DNA of 64,000 nucleotides from Micrasema longulum (GCA_022494885.1 JAGVSM010004551.1:62001-126000), one strand, 5' to 3'; counted from the first letter of the stretch, positions 32,040-43,260 are shown. Numbers and translations: made by a program. The notes: generated from the letters alone by a model not told the origin.

Positions 32040-32765
32040 TCTGAATACTAAATCTAAACATACTAAAAGAGGCTTTAACGGAAGTTATACGCATGGAGAT
32101 TCCTATGTCAATAATATTTACTGATTCCCTAAGTCTGATCAAAAGTTGAAATCGGGAATTTATGGTGGTAATGATGGACTAATTTGTGAACTGAAATATT
32201 TTATATTTTTTGCGTTCGAGAGAAATTTCAAGGTGACCTTATGTTGGATCCCTTCGCTTATCGGAATTTCTGGAAACGAAAGAGTTGATCACTTAGCAAG
32301 GAAGCATGCCTCATGGAAGCATCCCTCACCCCTTCTGATGATTGCGTACTAACCATTATTAATAAAATCAGATCTGAGTAGACAATTTTCTGGCAGAATT
32401 CTTCGACTGGGTTGTTTTATAAGAGTATCCAATGCTCTATCCCCATTACACCGTGGTTTGAAATCGAAAAGCAATCAAAATTGAACATCTCTTTAATATC
32501 AAGAATGAGAATAGGACATCGTTTCTTTGCCTCTCATTTATCGAGAATAGGTGTCTTTACTTCGGCAACGTGTCTTTGTGAAAATGACGATGAGACATTA
32601 GATCATCTGTTCTTTGACTGTCCCCTCTACGACAGAAGCGAAATCCTTCGAAATATTTGTGAAGAATATAATACGTCCCCTCATAACGTAAAATTTTCAC
32701 TTGCTCAGAATGATTTGGATACTTATTTACTTCTGACTAAATTCTTAAGGACAAAAAAATAAAAA
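32040..32765 (+). pseudogene. I-like LINE: RNase H and zinc-knuckle C-terminus
   Basis: Near 32060-32130 one frame reads EVIRMEIPMSIIFTDSLSLI, containing the TDS motif of RNase H. The frame at 32146-32352 has VTLCWIPSLIGISGNERVDH and LARKH, where His of the usual PSHxGIxGNExAD motif is Leu. The frame at 32412-32762 has ISRMRIGHRFFASH and CLCENDDETLDHLFFDC, the C-terminal CxC...H...C knuckle. RNase H plus this knuckle points to the I/R1-type branch. The reverse transcriptase is absent and frameshifts separate the parts. Confidence 0.75.
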
Positions 32766-33089
32766 TATTTGAATTTGTTTAATATTATTTGCCAAATTTA
32801 AATAATAATTCTAATTAAATGTCCCTTTTTACTTTTGGCCAAAAATTATATGTAATGTTTACGTTTAATTTAGACGGTAATAATAATTTTAACTTTCTCA
32901 CATTATATTAAATTTTTTCGTGGGTATGGTTTATTTTTGACATTCACTGAAGCGTATATTCTTTAAATTTCTTATTCTTGTTTCTAGAAGTCAAAATCAC
33001 TCGCTAACAAGTGGAGGCGTAAAAAAAATCTAAACATATGAAACTAATTTGTCTAGTCTTTTTGTCATGTTGTTCTTATAAAGATGGAA
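32766..33089. other. Interval, probable I-like LINE 3' UTR
   Basis: AT-rich DNA after the I-like stop codon. I see no further feature. Confidence 0.35.
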
Positions 33090-33355
33090 TATGTGGAGTG
33101 AGATATCCACTCCTGTCTTGTTTAAAGATTAAATCCATCTCACTACACGTCGCTCATCGATAATCGAACAATATGACAAAAAGACTTAGCTTATTAGCTC
33201 CATACGTTTAGATTAAATATTTAGTAAAAACTTTAAATAAAATAGGATAGGATCAATAATTTAAAAATAAGAAGATTCATCGAAAAAGAAGCTTACCAAC
33301 CAGTAGAAAAAAAGTGGTTAAAAATAAAGCTGTTTTATGTTTGTTTTAATATAAA
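33090..33355 (+). mobile_element. HHR-2 PLE end, decayed
   Basis: ATATCCACTCCTGTCTTG corresponds to the SPLLSS C-terminal codons, followed by TTAGTAAAAACTTTAAATAA, ATTCATCGAAAAAGAAGC, ACCAACCAGTAG and the tail GTGGTTAAAAATAAAGC. GAAA and ACCGGT are lost, so this is a dead ribozyme. Confidence 0.5.
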
Positions 33356-34430
33356 GACATCAAACTGGTATCTGGCTCCAGTTTTGCATAAATCTCCACC
33401 CCGTTGTTCCATTAGTTGGCTGATTATTAGATGCTGGTTTTACTCAGCCTTTTTCCTTGGCCTACTTTTCGATGTCATAGCAGCGCATCCCAGTGGGGAA
33501 TTATAGCAGCGGCAAACATCCTACTCGCGCTGGGTTTAAAACAATTTACATCCCTGACGTTTCGTTTCCCGTTGTAAAATCAAACTACAATTATTTTGTA
33601 TTCATACAATTCGTCTAGATGGTATTCCAATTTAAAAATTTACCATTTAATAGATAAAAAATTTCATTATTATAATGGTACACAAAATTTATTTCGGGAA
33701 TATTTTTTATTCAAATAATTTATGAGAATATGGGGAGCGATGGGAAAAGCCGATATGGGAATTAAATTAGGTTAAGTGATGTGAAGAGGGTTGTCGTTTA
33801 AAGGCACATGAAAAACATAAAAAACGAAAGGATGGAAAATAAACAATGTTTTTTTTTTAGAAAATGGTTCGCTCCTCAGATAAATATATAAAAATATTAC
33901 ACAAAAGGGTCTATGAAAAACTGTCTAGCAAACATTTTCGGAGGCCTGTTTTTTTTTTGAATTTATGTTTTTTATCTTTATTGCAATTGCAACTCCCCTA
34001 ATACGTCTCGATTCGTATAAATTATTACAGACATTTTAAATAGAACGTCGTATACTTTACGAATATTGACGTCGCGATTGTCAAGGTTAATCTTGTCACG
34101 TTTTTGTGGAGGCGTGTTTTTGAAAAAAAAAAAATGAATAGCCATATTGATTTTAAAAGTATTATTAATTTTTCTAAATCCATTTCACATATTTTTATCG
34201 GTATTCGTAGTATGTGATATTTCCCTAATAAATAGCATTTTTTGTAAAAAAAACAATCACTGAATATATTAAATAATATTTTGAGTTTCTGCTCACTTTT
34301 ATTTTTATTTATTTTATTAACATAAACCGCAAATCTGCCTTTAAAAAAAATTATAATACTAACATATTTGGCTTCATATGTTTTTTTTTCTTTTTTAAAA
34401 ACATGAATTTCCTTATACCCTTGGGTTTAT
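33356..34430. other. Interval without recognised feature
   Basis: There is a moderately GC-richer patch near 33360-33560 with no frame or motif I recognise. The rest is AT-rich. Confidence 0.4.
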
Positions 34431-34545
34431 AAAAAAATTGAACGAAATTATTATAAAGTTTATATTTGAAACACTAACTTTGTTGTTATTCATTAAAATA
34501 AAATAAATAAAACAACTTTGTTTTTAACCACTAATTTTTATTTTT

Positions 34546-34586
34546 CACCGACCGGTTTCAAAGCAAACGAGCTTCTTTGTCAAGGT
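34546..34586 (-). ncRNA. Hammerhead-like motif of HHR-2, left arm
   Basis: On the minus strand: ACC, TTGACAA, stem II GAAGC/GCTTT around a TCGTTT loop, GAAA, ACCGGT, C, GGT. Relative to the consensus, C3 is U and G8 is A, which could pair with each other but more probably reflects decay of a CpG. Stems I, II and III all pair. Confidence 0.6.
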
Positions 34587-34768
34587 TTACGTAACTAATG
34601 AATTGATTCCTTTTTATTTTATTTCTATCATGTTCACTAAATACTACATAATGATATCAGATTACCACCCGTGTAAGAAAAAAACAGTTAATTTATTGGG
34701 TCCACGTGTAGTATTTAGTGAACATGATATAAATAAAATAAAAAGGAATCAATTCATTAGTTACGTAA

Positions 34769-34808
34769 ACCTTGACAAAGAAGCTTGTTTGCTTTGAAAC
34801 CGGTCAGT
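34769..34808 (+). ncRNA. Hammerhead-like motif of HHR-2, right arm
   Basis: ACC, TTGACAA, stem II GAAGC/GCTTT around TTGTTT, GAAA, ACCGGT, C, then AGT instead of GGT, so one stem I pair is lost. It shares the U3/A8 core with its mate, indicating that both came from one source copy. Confidence 0.6.
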
Positions 34809-34870
34809 GAAAAATAAAAAATAGTGGTTAAAAACAAAGTTGTTTTATTTATTTTATTTATTGAAATCAT

Positions 34871-35839
34871 TATAAATTATTTTTGTAGACAAAGACTGGA
34901 TTTTATTACTTAAAAAGTGAGTTATTTATTTTATTATTGAATACATATTTTTCATTTTTTATCTTTTACAATTGCTATATTATGTTACTTAATTTAAATT
35001 ATTTTCTTAAGTGTGAATAAATTTTTTGGTGTGTGCATTAGTGTTTTTTACTAATATTTAAAGAATCTTCAATATTTATATACATACTGTTTGTTAACCT
35101 AATAAAATAAATAAATAAATAATTAAGACGAAACGAGATCTGATTTTTCTTATTACAAACATATTTTCGTATTTTCTCCCTGGATGTAGGCACAAGAGCA
35201 GTGATTTGTTTACGTACCATAGATAATTATCATAGACGTGTCTCTATTATTTTGTTTTATTGATAACTTGTTTATTGTGGGAACTAGAACTATTCTAAAA
35301 ACTCTTCAAGGGCCTAGTTTTTCTGCCGTCTACAAACGGTATGCAAATAATATTAAAATTATTTTTGAAAACCCAAAAGATTCTGCGACGGAAAATTTTT
35401 AATTTGATATTTCATAAAAAAAGTATTGGTTCTGTTTTGCAGTGCGGAAAACGGGACAACAAAACGTCGATTTTGCCGATTTTATTAAAGTGCAATAGGT
35501 CCGACGCGTAGTTGTCTTTTTCGCACAGTATCGGGTATGCATTTACGAGAGAGTGACAGATGTTCAAATATTTTATTCATCAAAATTGTCTGGCATCGCA
35601 TAGTCTCTTAATTGGCCTGTTAAACATCAGCTGGGTTGAGCCGATGACAACTACATATATTTTCTATAAAATGCTTTCCGTCTTATTTGTAATGGAACTA
35701 GATGAGTTGTATTGACATTTTTCACACTAGCCCAAATCAAGTTTAAACCTGCTATTAAATAAATAGTTTCTGATTCCGACAGCTGTTTAAATATCTATGC
35801 TTATTTGTAAAAAGAGAAAAATAAATGTAAAAATAAGTA
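34871..35839. other. Interval without recognised gene
   Basis: It starts with a small FB-380 scrap (TTTTGTAGACAAAGACTGG near 34881). The remainder shows no repeat family. A CpG-richer patch near 35450-35530 (CAAAACGTCGATTTTGCC) has no frame. Confidence 0.4.
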
Positions 35840-36025
35840 AAAATATTTGAGTTGCTCCGAATGTTCGTAGACAAAATACTGGACTTCACCCCCTCAGGAG
35901 TCATTAAGATTAACAAATTACAACAGGGATGGAGAATACCTTAAATAAGGGATATAGAAGTCTAGGCATTTACAGGGCTTATGATCTGTCATTGGCTGGT
36001 TTAAGTGGCCACTTTACACACTCAA
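35840..36025 (+). repeat. FB-380 partial unit
   Basis: AAAATATTTGAGTTGCTCC, GAAGTCTAGGCATTTACAGG and AAGTGGCCACTTTACACAC are present, stopping at CTCAAAATATT. The downstream half is missing. Confidence 0.7.
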
Positions 36026-36149
36026 AATATTATATTTTCTTTCTTAAAATCTTCTCCATCTTTAATCTAATATAATGTTTTATTTTTGTATGACAAAATA
36101 AAAAAAAATGGCAAACAGCGCTCAATTATCTACAAAAAATGAAAATTTA

Positions 36150-36310
36150 TTTTTATCAAGAAAAATGTTTAAAAATATTATTTTATGTATTTTGCTGTAA
36201 AATGTGTTTTTTACTATGTATTTTATTAAATTTTTTACTATGTCTTTTACTACATTTTTTACCATGTTTTTTATTTTGAATTTTATTACGTTTTTTACTA
36301 TGTTTTTAAT
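36150..36310. repeat. Degenerate short tandem repeat
   Basis: A block based on TTTTTTACTATGT followed by a T-rich linker recurs five or more times with substitutions (ACTATGT, ACTACAT, ACCATGT, ATTACGT). The period is variable, roughly 20-27 bp. This is minisatellite-like low-complexity DNA. Confidence 0.55.
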
Positions 36311-36784
36311 ACGTCCACTTCTTTAATTTTTTTTGTATTAATGATTGTTTTTATGTTTCGACTATCTTAGTACTGAGTAAAAAACCGTAGTTAGACAGTT
36401 AAAGCAACTTTGCATAAATGTTTAATTTTATGCAAATGAAATAATAATAAATAAAAAAATAAAACAAACAGAAAAAACTCAATGTACTTAAGGGGAAAAC
36501 AATGAATTATCTTTTACATTTGAGATCCCAATAGTTTTTCTATCATGGCAATAAAGTCAATTGCTGAAAATCGTCTTAAGAGCAGACCCAAATTTAGGTA
36601 AAAAGTATTAAGTAATATCTTATTTTCAGAGGATTTGAAGAGTATTTTTGATCTCCGGTAAGGTCAAAAATAAGGATAAACATTCTGAAAATCTGGGATA
36701 AGGGATGCGTATGAACCCATTTAGTTAGAGTTGTCCAGCCAACCGCTTTTAATGGAAATGATAAAATAAATAAATTAAAAGATA

Positions 36785-37640
36785 TTATACTACTACTACT
36801 ACTACCATCACGTCATTTCCCCGTAGGGGTAGGCAAAAAGAATGGACCGCCACACAAGTCTATCCTGGCATACATTCCTAGCTTCTTTCAAATTCATACA
36901 TCTTGTCATACATACCCTTCTGTTCTGTCTGCTTTTGACATGACCAGATTTAAGATTTTAGTTTATCTAGTCATGCCACGTCTTCCTTGGTCGTTCTTGT
37001 CTCACGTTACCATTCATTTTCGCCATAAATACTTGTTTTACCATTCTTTTGTCGTCAATTTGTTCTACGTGACCAAACCATCTCAGAGACCCTTTCTTAA
37101 TCTTATCAATTATACTTGACTCAGATTTACACTCTCGCCTGATTTCATCATTCGCAACCCTGTCATACATTGATTTCCCACACATTCGTCTAAGAGATCG
37201 CATTTAAACCATGTTCACTCAATTTTCATTCTTTCTCTGTCAGTTCCATGTTTCACTTCCACACACAAGTGTCGGGACTAAAACTCCGCTGTGCACTGCC
37301 AGTTTAGCTTCGATTGACATATTTTTATTAGCAATTACTATGCTTAGTGCTCCGTTCATTTTGTTGCCCGCATTCACTCTCCTTTCAATATCTTATTCTA
37401 CTCTTCCATCTCTTTAAAATAAGCTTCATATAAACACAAAACTTTCTACTTGTTCGAGACATTCGTTGTTCGTTGTTCACATTTATTATGCAGTCAGTAA
37501 CCTCACTTCCCCTTTCAAATACCATCACTTTTGACTTACTTTCGTTCACTTTCCAGGCATACATCATACATTCTAGAGAAAAATTATTGCAAATCATCCT
37601 TGCTGCTTGCTATCATAACTGCATCATCAAGATATTATTT
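36785..37640 (-). pseudogene. RTE-like LINE, best R1 copy
   Basis: Starting from 37597 the minus strand reads WKVNESKSKVMVFERGS (the post-YADD KxN..K..VM motif), then after a frameshift GALSIVIANKNMSIEAKLAV-like and VGSETW-like bases. The frame at 37203-36967 follows: MRSLRRMCGKSMYDRVANDE, GSLRWFGHVEQ, QERPRKTWHD. It ends with a (TAC)n-type repeat at 36789-36805. The reverse transcriptase palm and endonuclease are absent. It is the reference for the scraps at 13.6 and 21 kb. Confidence 0.8.
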
Positions 37641-37728
37641 ATATTATATTTAAAGCATTCATTTTGTTGTCAAATATTGTAATGTTAGTAAACATAATTA
37701 CATTTTAAAAGACTTACAGACTTTCAAT

Positions 37729-37768
37729 GTCTACCGGTTTCGAGACATATCCATCTCTTCGTCAAGAC
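37729..37768 (-). ncRNA. Hammerhead motif, left end of pair
   Basis: On the minus strand: GTC, TTGACGA (C3 as U), stem II GAGATG/TGTCTC with two G-U type pairs, GAAA, ACCGGTA, GAC. Stems I and III are intact. C3U is expected to lower activity. Confidence 0.65.
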
Positions 37769-38502
37769 AATCACGACACTAACATGCGAATACTAAATAC
37801 ACTTTCACCTTGTCCGAGCATACGCTAAAAAATAGGTGAGTTGGAGTATTGGTGAGGGTGGGGCTTTGAAAAGGGGAGGGGCTAAAAGGTTTACGGTTAC
37901 ACGAATGGTTAATTTTAAAATAAAAAAAGTGGGCTCTACTGGAACGATATTTGATTATTCGCAAGTGGGATATTATTTTTCGAAGCTATTTCAATGTGAA
38001 ACACCTCCACGATATTAAATAAAAGTCTTTTTTAGTATTTGAATATAAAATTTCAACTTCTGGAATTTCTATGTAAGGAAAAGCTAATATTAAATAATAT
38101 GGAGGTGTTTTACGTTTCAAAAGTTTTGAAAATTAATATTTCTCAAGTAAATAAAATCAAATATCATTTCTAAATGAAAAAGTAGGCTATGCCTAGTTTT
38201 TCATAAAAAAATAAACCCAATGACTCAAAGTTAGTGCTTCAAATATATATTTTTTTAAATTAACTAATTGAGCAGCTTTTAACCTCTTAGCCCCTCCGCT
38301 TTTCAACCCCTCACCCATTCTTCGATACACCACTGAATATTATTAACCTAATGTTTTAGTGCATACTTAAACATGAGGTGTTCGCATCCCCTTAAATCTG
38401 AATGTAATTTGGGTATTTTTTCGTAAATACTGCGTATATACTACGGTGATTGTATAGGTGAAAATGTATTTTAGCATTTGCATGTTGGTGTAGTGAGCTG
38501 GC

Positions 38503-38543
38503 TCTTGACGAAGAGATGGGTACATCTCGAAACCGGTATACAT
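38503..38543 (+). ncRNA. Hammerhead motif with covarying stem II
   Basis: TTGACGA, stem II GAGATG/CATCTC with a GGTA loop, GAAA, ACCGGTA. Relative to the usual GAGACG/CGTCTC, both strands of one stem II pair have changed (C-G to T-A), keeping the helix. Stem I is broken (CTC against TAC). Confidence 0.65.
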
Positions 38544-38859
38544 AAAAAGTCGGTAAGTGGTTATATACCAAAATTTACCAACATAAGTTATATTACAAGA
38601 TTTCTTTGTAATTAAAGCTGGGTTTAAACGTTACTTTTAAAGTTAAATAAGATTTAGTTACTCAGATGAGTAGGCACATCTCGTATTAAAAAAAATTAGG
38701 TGTTTACATAAGTTGGGTCCATTTTCATTTAAATTTCCAAATAAGCACCAAAAGTAAAAAAAAAATAGTGAAGGTTTTTTGTTTTTCTTTTAACCCAATC
38801 AACAGGCTTATGAAAGCAATAACAGATTGGCATTTTTGACTATATATTATACCTATACA

Positions 38860-39540
38860 TAATAACACTTTATTTAAACAACCTTATAGTCTATTTACAT
38901 TTACAAAGGTATAATTATGGCATAATTTAGGCGGACATGGCAACTGTGTCATCGCGAATCAGGAGTGATAACACCGCTTGCTTTTTGAATGCTTGCCTAT
39001 GCTGTAGGAACACATCAACAGTACCGTTAAATGAGATTTTATTAACTGTTCTGAGGATCTTTGGCAGAGGGGAAAATAATCCGATGTTGGTTTTATAATT
39101 TCCTACAGCAAAGACAGTATTGGTACGCAAGTTACGGTGAGGTACATTAAGGTTAATTTGAGCAAGAACATCATGGGCATCTATACAGTTAGATATTCAT
39201 TTGTGCAATAATATCAAAACTGCTAAAATCCTATGAAAGTAGTATTTGATTTTAAACATTTACGTTGCACCAATTTAATCCACGCAATATGAATATTATA
39301 ATTAGGAGACCATATTTTGGAATTAAATTCAAGCAAGCTACGATAAACGTTTTATAAAATGTTATTGCAATTTTCGGGCTTTTGAATGGCTTAGATATTC
39401 GCAAAAGAAGTCCACAGATTTTAGACGCTCTCTTGGAAATGTAATCAATGTGATGGTTGAATTTAAGTTTGTTATCAAAAAGTATCCCAAAATCTCGAAT
39501 CGTCTCGGCGTTCATTAAAATTGTGTTGAGATTGAATAAT
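38860..39540 (-). pseudogene. LINE post-palm and C-terminal fragment
   Basis: The frame at 39515-39252 reads FGILFDNKLKFNHHIDYISK, KICGLLLRISKPF and ITFYKTFIVACL. After frameshifts, the frame at 39130-38927 gives RTNTVFAVGNYKTNIGLFSP with a stop at 38927. An AATAAA (minus strand, near 38870) follows. It resembles the 23.1-kb and 49.6-kb lineage and is 5'-truncated. Confidence 0.7.
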
Positions 39541-39699
39541 TGAAAGCGATTTTATTTATTGTTTTTGTAAATTTTATAGACATATATTTATTTATACTTA
39601 AAAAAAATATATAAATAAATATATATTTAATATTGTTATACTTTATTGGAAAGAAAATTTTCTGTTCTATAAGATGTTGCTTTTACGTTACACGTATTA

Positions 39700-40160
39700 T
39701 CTAAATTTGTTGCAACAGAGAGCGAAAACTGTTTAACAATTTCAAGGCTCATGACCTGTTATTGGCTGGTTTAAGTTGCCACTTAAAACACTGTGTAACA
39801 TTCACCATTCTGCCGAAGTTTAAACATCTGCATTTCTTCAACTCTTACATCTGTTAACTTTAGACAAATTTAGATATGTATAACTCCCTAGAGAGGATCT
39901 CCAGCTAACCTACAAACATTTGAACATGCTCAATACATTGTCGATTATAATTTTATTTGATTATAATCCTTCAAAATGGAATGTCAAGAAGACGAAAGTG
40001 AGCATTTTTGACACCCTTTTTGTTAGCGTACAATCCAGGGAATAAATATAACTGTGTAAAGTTCTCACATAAAACAACCTATGACAGGGTATAAGCTCTG
40101 TAAATGCATATAAAACCATCCTTTTCTTGAATATCTTTCTACATTTCCGTTCAAAATGCA
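39700..40160. repeat. FB-380, inverted decayed pair
   Basis: A plus piece (TTTGTTGCAACAGAGAGCG to CATTCTGCCGAAG) is followed by an inverse piece (AACTCCCTAGAGAGGATCTCC near 39882, GACAGGGTATAAGC near 40084). The central part is heavily diverged. Confidence 0.5.
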
Positions 40161-40810
40161 TACATTAAAAAAAATATTCATGCATATATTTCCATCCTTC
40201 TCTTCAATACATTTTTGTTCAAAATACGCTAACGAAAACCTTGGGTACTTATTGAAAATATCGCCAGTAAATTGCTAATATGGCTGTTTCAATAAAATGG
40301 AGTAGGTTTACTTATTTAATTCGCGTTCAGGTGTAAAAGGATTATAGCTTCACTGGATTCGTGTTAGAGCGTTATAATTTATATTCTGTAATGATTTATT
40401 GAAATCCAAATTTTCATTGTTAATGGCAGACATTTAACTCAAGAAAAGTTAGGAATTTCAATCTGATTTAATTCTGTAAATGCGTGAGATTACGTATCGG
40501 GATTATCATAATTTATAAATTTATTAAAAAATTTGACGGGAGATCACATTTTAAAGCACATTACATTCCTGCAAAATGTTAAAAAAGTTTTTTTTTTTTT
40601 TCAATAATTTTGAACTTTTCTTACAAAAAATAATCGAACCTTTAGCGGCCCGACGAAGCATAAGCTTGTTTCTTATTGTGTTTTTATTGCAAGTAATATA
40701 TGTATTTAATACATTTATTTTAGCAAATTTGTCATTTATGTATAGCATTTATATTGTTACTATAGAAAACATGTATATATTTTTTTATTGTTATTAACAA
40801 CCATTGATGT
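40161..40810. other. AT-rich interval without recognised feature
   Basis: Frames of 65 and 73 codons overlap antisense and have no domain. Confidence 0.4.
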
Positions 40811-40814
40811 TTTA

Positions 40815-41575
40815 ATATTTATTTATTTATTTGACACTTTTTATATGTATACAATATATATACATTTAAGGGCGGGCATATTGCCTTAAGGCGATTTCTT
40901 CCTACCTACCCAAACCGTTCAGTTTGAGAAAATTACAAATACACCTACATATTGAATCTTACAATTTTATACAAAAATTAAAAACAAAGATTAACAAATT
41001 AAAAATATATAAAAAAATTAACACTATACTATGAAGAGAGGAAAAGGGATGGGAAGGAAAGAAGAAGGATAAAGGAACAATTTAAATATTTAGATTGTGA
41101 CATTTCAATCTTGCTTAAATGTAAATAAAAAAAGGGTGTCTCTTACACTAGTGGGTAGATTTTCCACAATCTAGCGGCTACTACTGTGAAAGAGAAGGCA
41201 AGAAAATTGGAGCGATGACAGGGTATTAAAAGGATTCTCTCGTTACTAGAACGAAGAGATAGTCCGTGTTGTCCTCAGGTAAACAGGCGAAGTGGGATTA
41301 TTTAAAATATTGTGAAGAAGTGATAGAATGTGAATGTTTCTTCTATGCCTGATACTGAGCCAGTGTAGTTGCGTGCGATATCCGGTTATGTGGTCAAATT
41401 TGCGAAGATTAAAGAAATAAAGTATAAAAATATTCTGCAATCGTTCTAACTTATCAAGTAATTCGGAGTTAGCATCTGGATAACATACATCCGCATAGTA
41501 TAATATTGGCATGTAAAAAAATATATTTTGTACTTTTCCAGTAGTCCTTAACGTATTTTTTATTATACCCACATA
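40815..41575 (-). pseudogene. LINE C-terminal fragment (Jockey-like J1)
   Basis: The frame at 41572-41246 reads PILYYADVCYPDANSELLDK, LERLQNIFILYF, FDHITGYRTQLHWLSIRHRR and NIHILSLLHNILNN, then frameshifts. The 3' UTR shares GGTAGGTAGGAAGAAATCGCC and CCTTAAGGCAATATGCCCGCC with 11.5 kb and ends in AAATAAATAAATA at about 40815. It is 5'-truncated just before the post-palm block. Confidence 0.8.
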
Positions 41576-41699
41576 TAAGTCATATTTTTGCTAAATTGTT
41601 TTTCTTTGTTTTCGTTTGCCTAATATTTTAATACTTTGTATTAAACCAACTGAGGTTCTACTGACAGCGACAAAAAAGTGACATTACCTTTTAGACGTA

Positions 41700-42375
41700 T
41701 CTCCAATTTCAAGCACAGGTTATGATCTTACTAAGTAAAGATGTTAAACTACTGGGCTTTTATTTAGATTCAGATCTTTCTCTTCATTTTAGGTCAATCA
41801 AGCGGTAAGGGATGGTTTCTTTTATATCCGACAAATCAAATTCGTACGGAAAAATATTCCAACCGACGCGACGCAACTAAAACTCTTGTGAATGCTTATG
41901 TCGTTTCGCGTCTAGATTACTGTAATGGAATATACGCAAATCTCCCAAAATATCAAACTGATAAACTTCAATCTGTTTGTAATGGGGCAGCAAGGCTTAT
42001 TACGGGAGCAAAAATATACTCTCACATCTCACACCATCGTCGAGATTTGCCCAGAGAGAAAAAATATAAGTTTTGCTGGACAGTATTCAAATCCTTTTAC
42101 GAAAAGGCTCCAAGATACTCATCGGACCTCCGTATTAGGCTAAATACATGTAAAAAAAACTACTCTCTGGTAAGCATTTGATTCAGGCAGAGGAACACTT
42201 GTCAAAATCCGGCTCTGCCCAAACACTAGGATCGGAGATCGCGCTTTTGTTTTTGCCGGCCCCTCTGCCTGGAACCAATTGCCTTCACACTTGCGAACCA
42301 TCGGCAGTCCCAGTCAGTTTAGATCTCAACTAAAATCTCACTTCTTTCTTTCATAGTCAGCTCAATACCTTTCAG
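41700..42375 (+). pseudogene. L2/CR1-like LINE fragment
   Basis: LLGFYLDSDLSLHF near 41750 is followed, in the frame 41888-42181, by NAYVVSRLDYCNGIYANLPK, QTDKLQSVCNGAARLITGAK and HHRRDLPREKKYKF, and later GDRAFVFAGPSAWNQLPSHL near 42238-42297 and FRSQLKSHFFLS with a stop near 42355. The SRLDYCNxxYAxLPK...AARLITG...SAWNxLPxxLR signature is the L2/CR1 C-terminal pattern. Frameshifts separate the blocks. Confidence 0.8.
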
Positions 42376-42659
42376 GTTTGTACACTGATAACAGCAGGAA
42401 TTGGTGGGCTGTATAGAAATCGTTTACTCACTTTTAAATCGTTCCGTTTGTTTCTTTCATAAAGCACCTTACTTTTATTTTTGCACGTATACCGGTGTAG
42501 TGTAGATGTTAATGAAATGTATATTTTAGGCTATTTATCTAACACCAATTGCACTTTGATAGAAGTATGCGGACGCAGCAAATGATAAGGATTTATCAGA
42601 GTAACACTTTTCATAATGTGACTTGCTTACAGGACGGTAGGACGACAACAATTTGAATT

Positions 42660-43260
42660 TTTTATTTTATTTATTTGTTTATACTTTTACATTGTTTGTA
42701 TTATTTTTTTATACAAAATAATGTTCCCTCACTGGGATGTCACGTGCCGAGGGGAACATTTTACAAAATGTGAAACATGCCTAAGATTAGCTATTAAACA
42801 AAGTTAACATAATAATAACAATAAAAAAACGTAATTAATCCAATTAATCTAATTATCATTAACATAATTAACAATAAAAAACTAAAATAATCATAAAAAA
42901 ACAAAACCAATTTATATAGACCAATAGAACAAATTTCATAAACAGTACACACATTTTACCCATTCGGCTTGATCTCTCATCGATCCGTGCGCAACTCACC
43001 TCCACCATCCATTTCTTAATAGCAATTTTATATTGTGAGTACTTACTAATTGTCCTTATGGATAATGGAATTAGATTGTACACTTTAACCGAGTGTAGGC
43101 CAATCCTCTTTGACCGAAGGTTGTATTTATTTTTTTGCAGCATCAGGGTGGAGTATCTAGTAACTCTTGGATTTGTAACGGAAGGTAGAAAATAATGTTT
43201 ACGTGCGTATAGTAACAAAGCTTTTAAATATAGTTGTTTTATAGTTAAGATTTAGGAATG
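42660..43260 (-). pseudogene. LINE C-terminus with 3' hairpin
   Basis: The frame at 43218-42868 contains NKYNLRSKRIGLHSVKVYNL, IPLSIRTISKY and IKKWMVE. These are the C-terminal residues of a CR1/Jockey-group LINE; translation past about 43000 runs into 3' UTR. The 3' UTR has a hairpin AATGTTCCC/GGGGAACATT near 42720-42762 and A/T-rich ends near 42660. Confidence 0.65.

Larger units (their letters stand above)
34432..34870. mobile_element. HHR-2 PLE ends as an inverted pair
   Basis: The left arm (34432-34650, minus) and right arm (34690-34860, plus) are inverted copies of the PLE 3' end. From the hammerhead motif inward they share TTACGTAAC(T)AATGAATTGA-type bases and TCATGTTCACTAAATACTAC. 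The arms are nearly identical over about 150 bp, separated by a short spacer. Each outer end carries its own motif. The 64-codon frame at 34603-34797 is PLE 3' UTR, not a gene. Confidence 0.75.
37645..38620. mobile_element. HHR-1 long palindromic pair
   Basis: The left half (minus, motif at 37729) and the right half (plus, motif at 38503) are inverted over most of the length. Inverted blocks include the G-rich GGGGAGGGGCTAAAAGG (37875) against CCTCTTAGCCCCTCC (38282), and GAAACACCTCCAC (37999) against ATGGAGGTGTTTTAC (38099). It is about 1 kb with no coding frame. It is the most complete view of the HHR-1 interior. Confidence 0.7.

Noticed and set aside
34603..34797. 64-codon frame between the two HHR-2 arms
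   Set aside because: It reads through the PLE 3' UTR and ribozyme, which has stops in the same frame in the 16.8-kb copy.
36789..36805. (TAC)n as an independent microsatellite
   Set aside because: It sits exactly at the 3' end of the RTE fragment and is better read as its tail.
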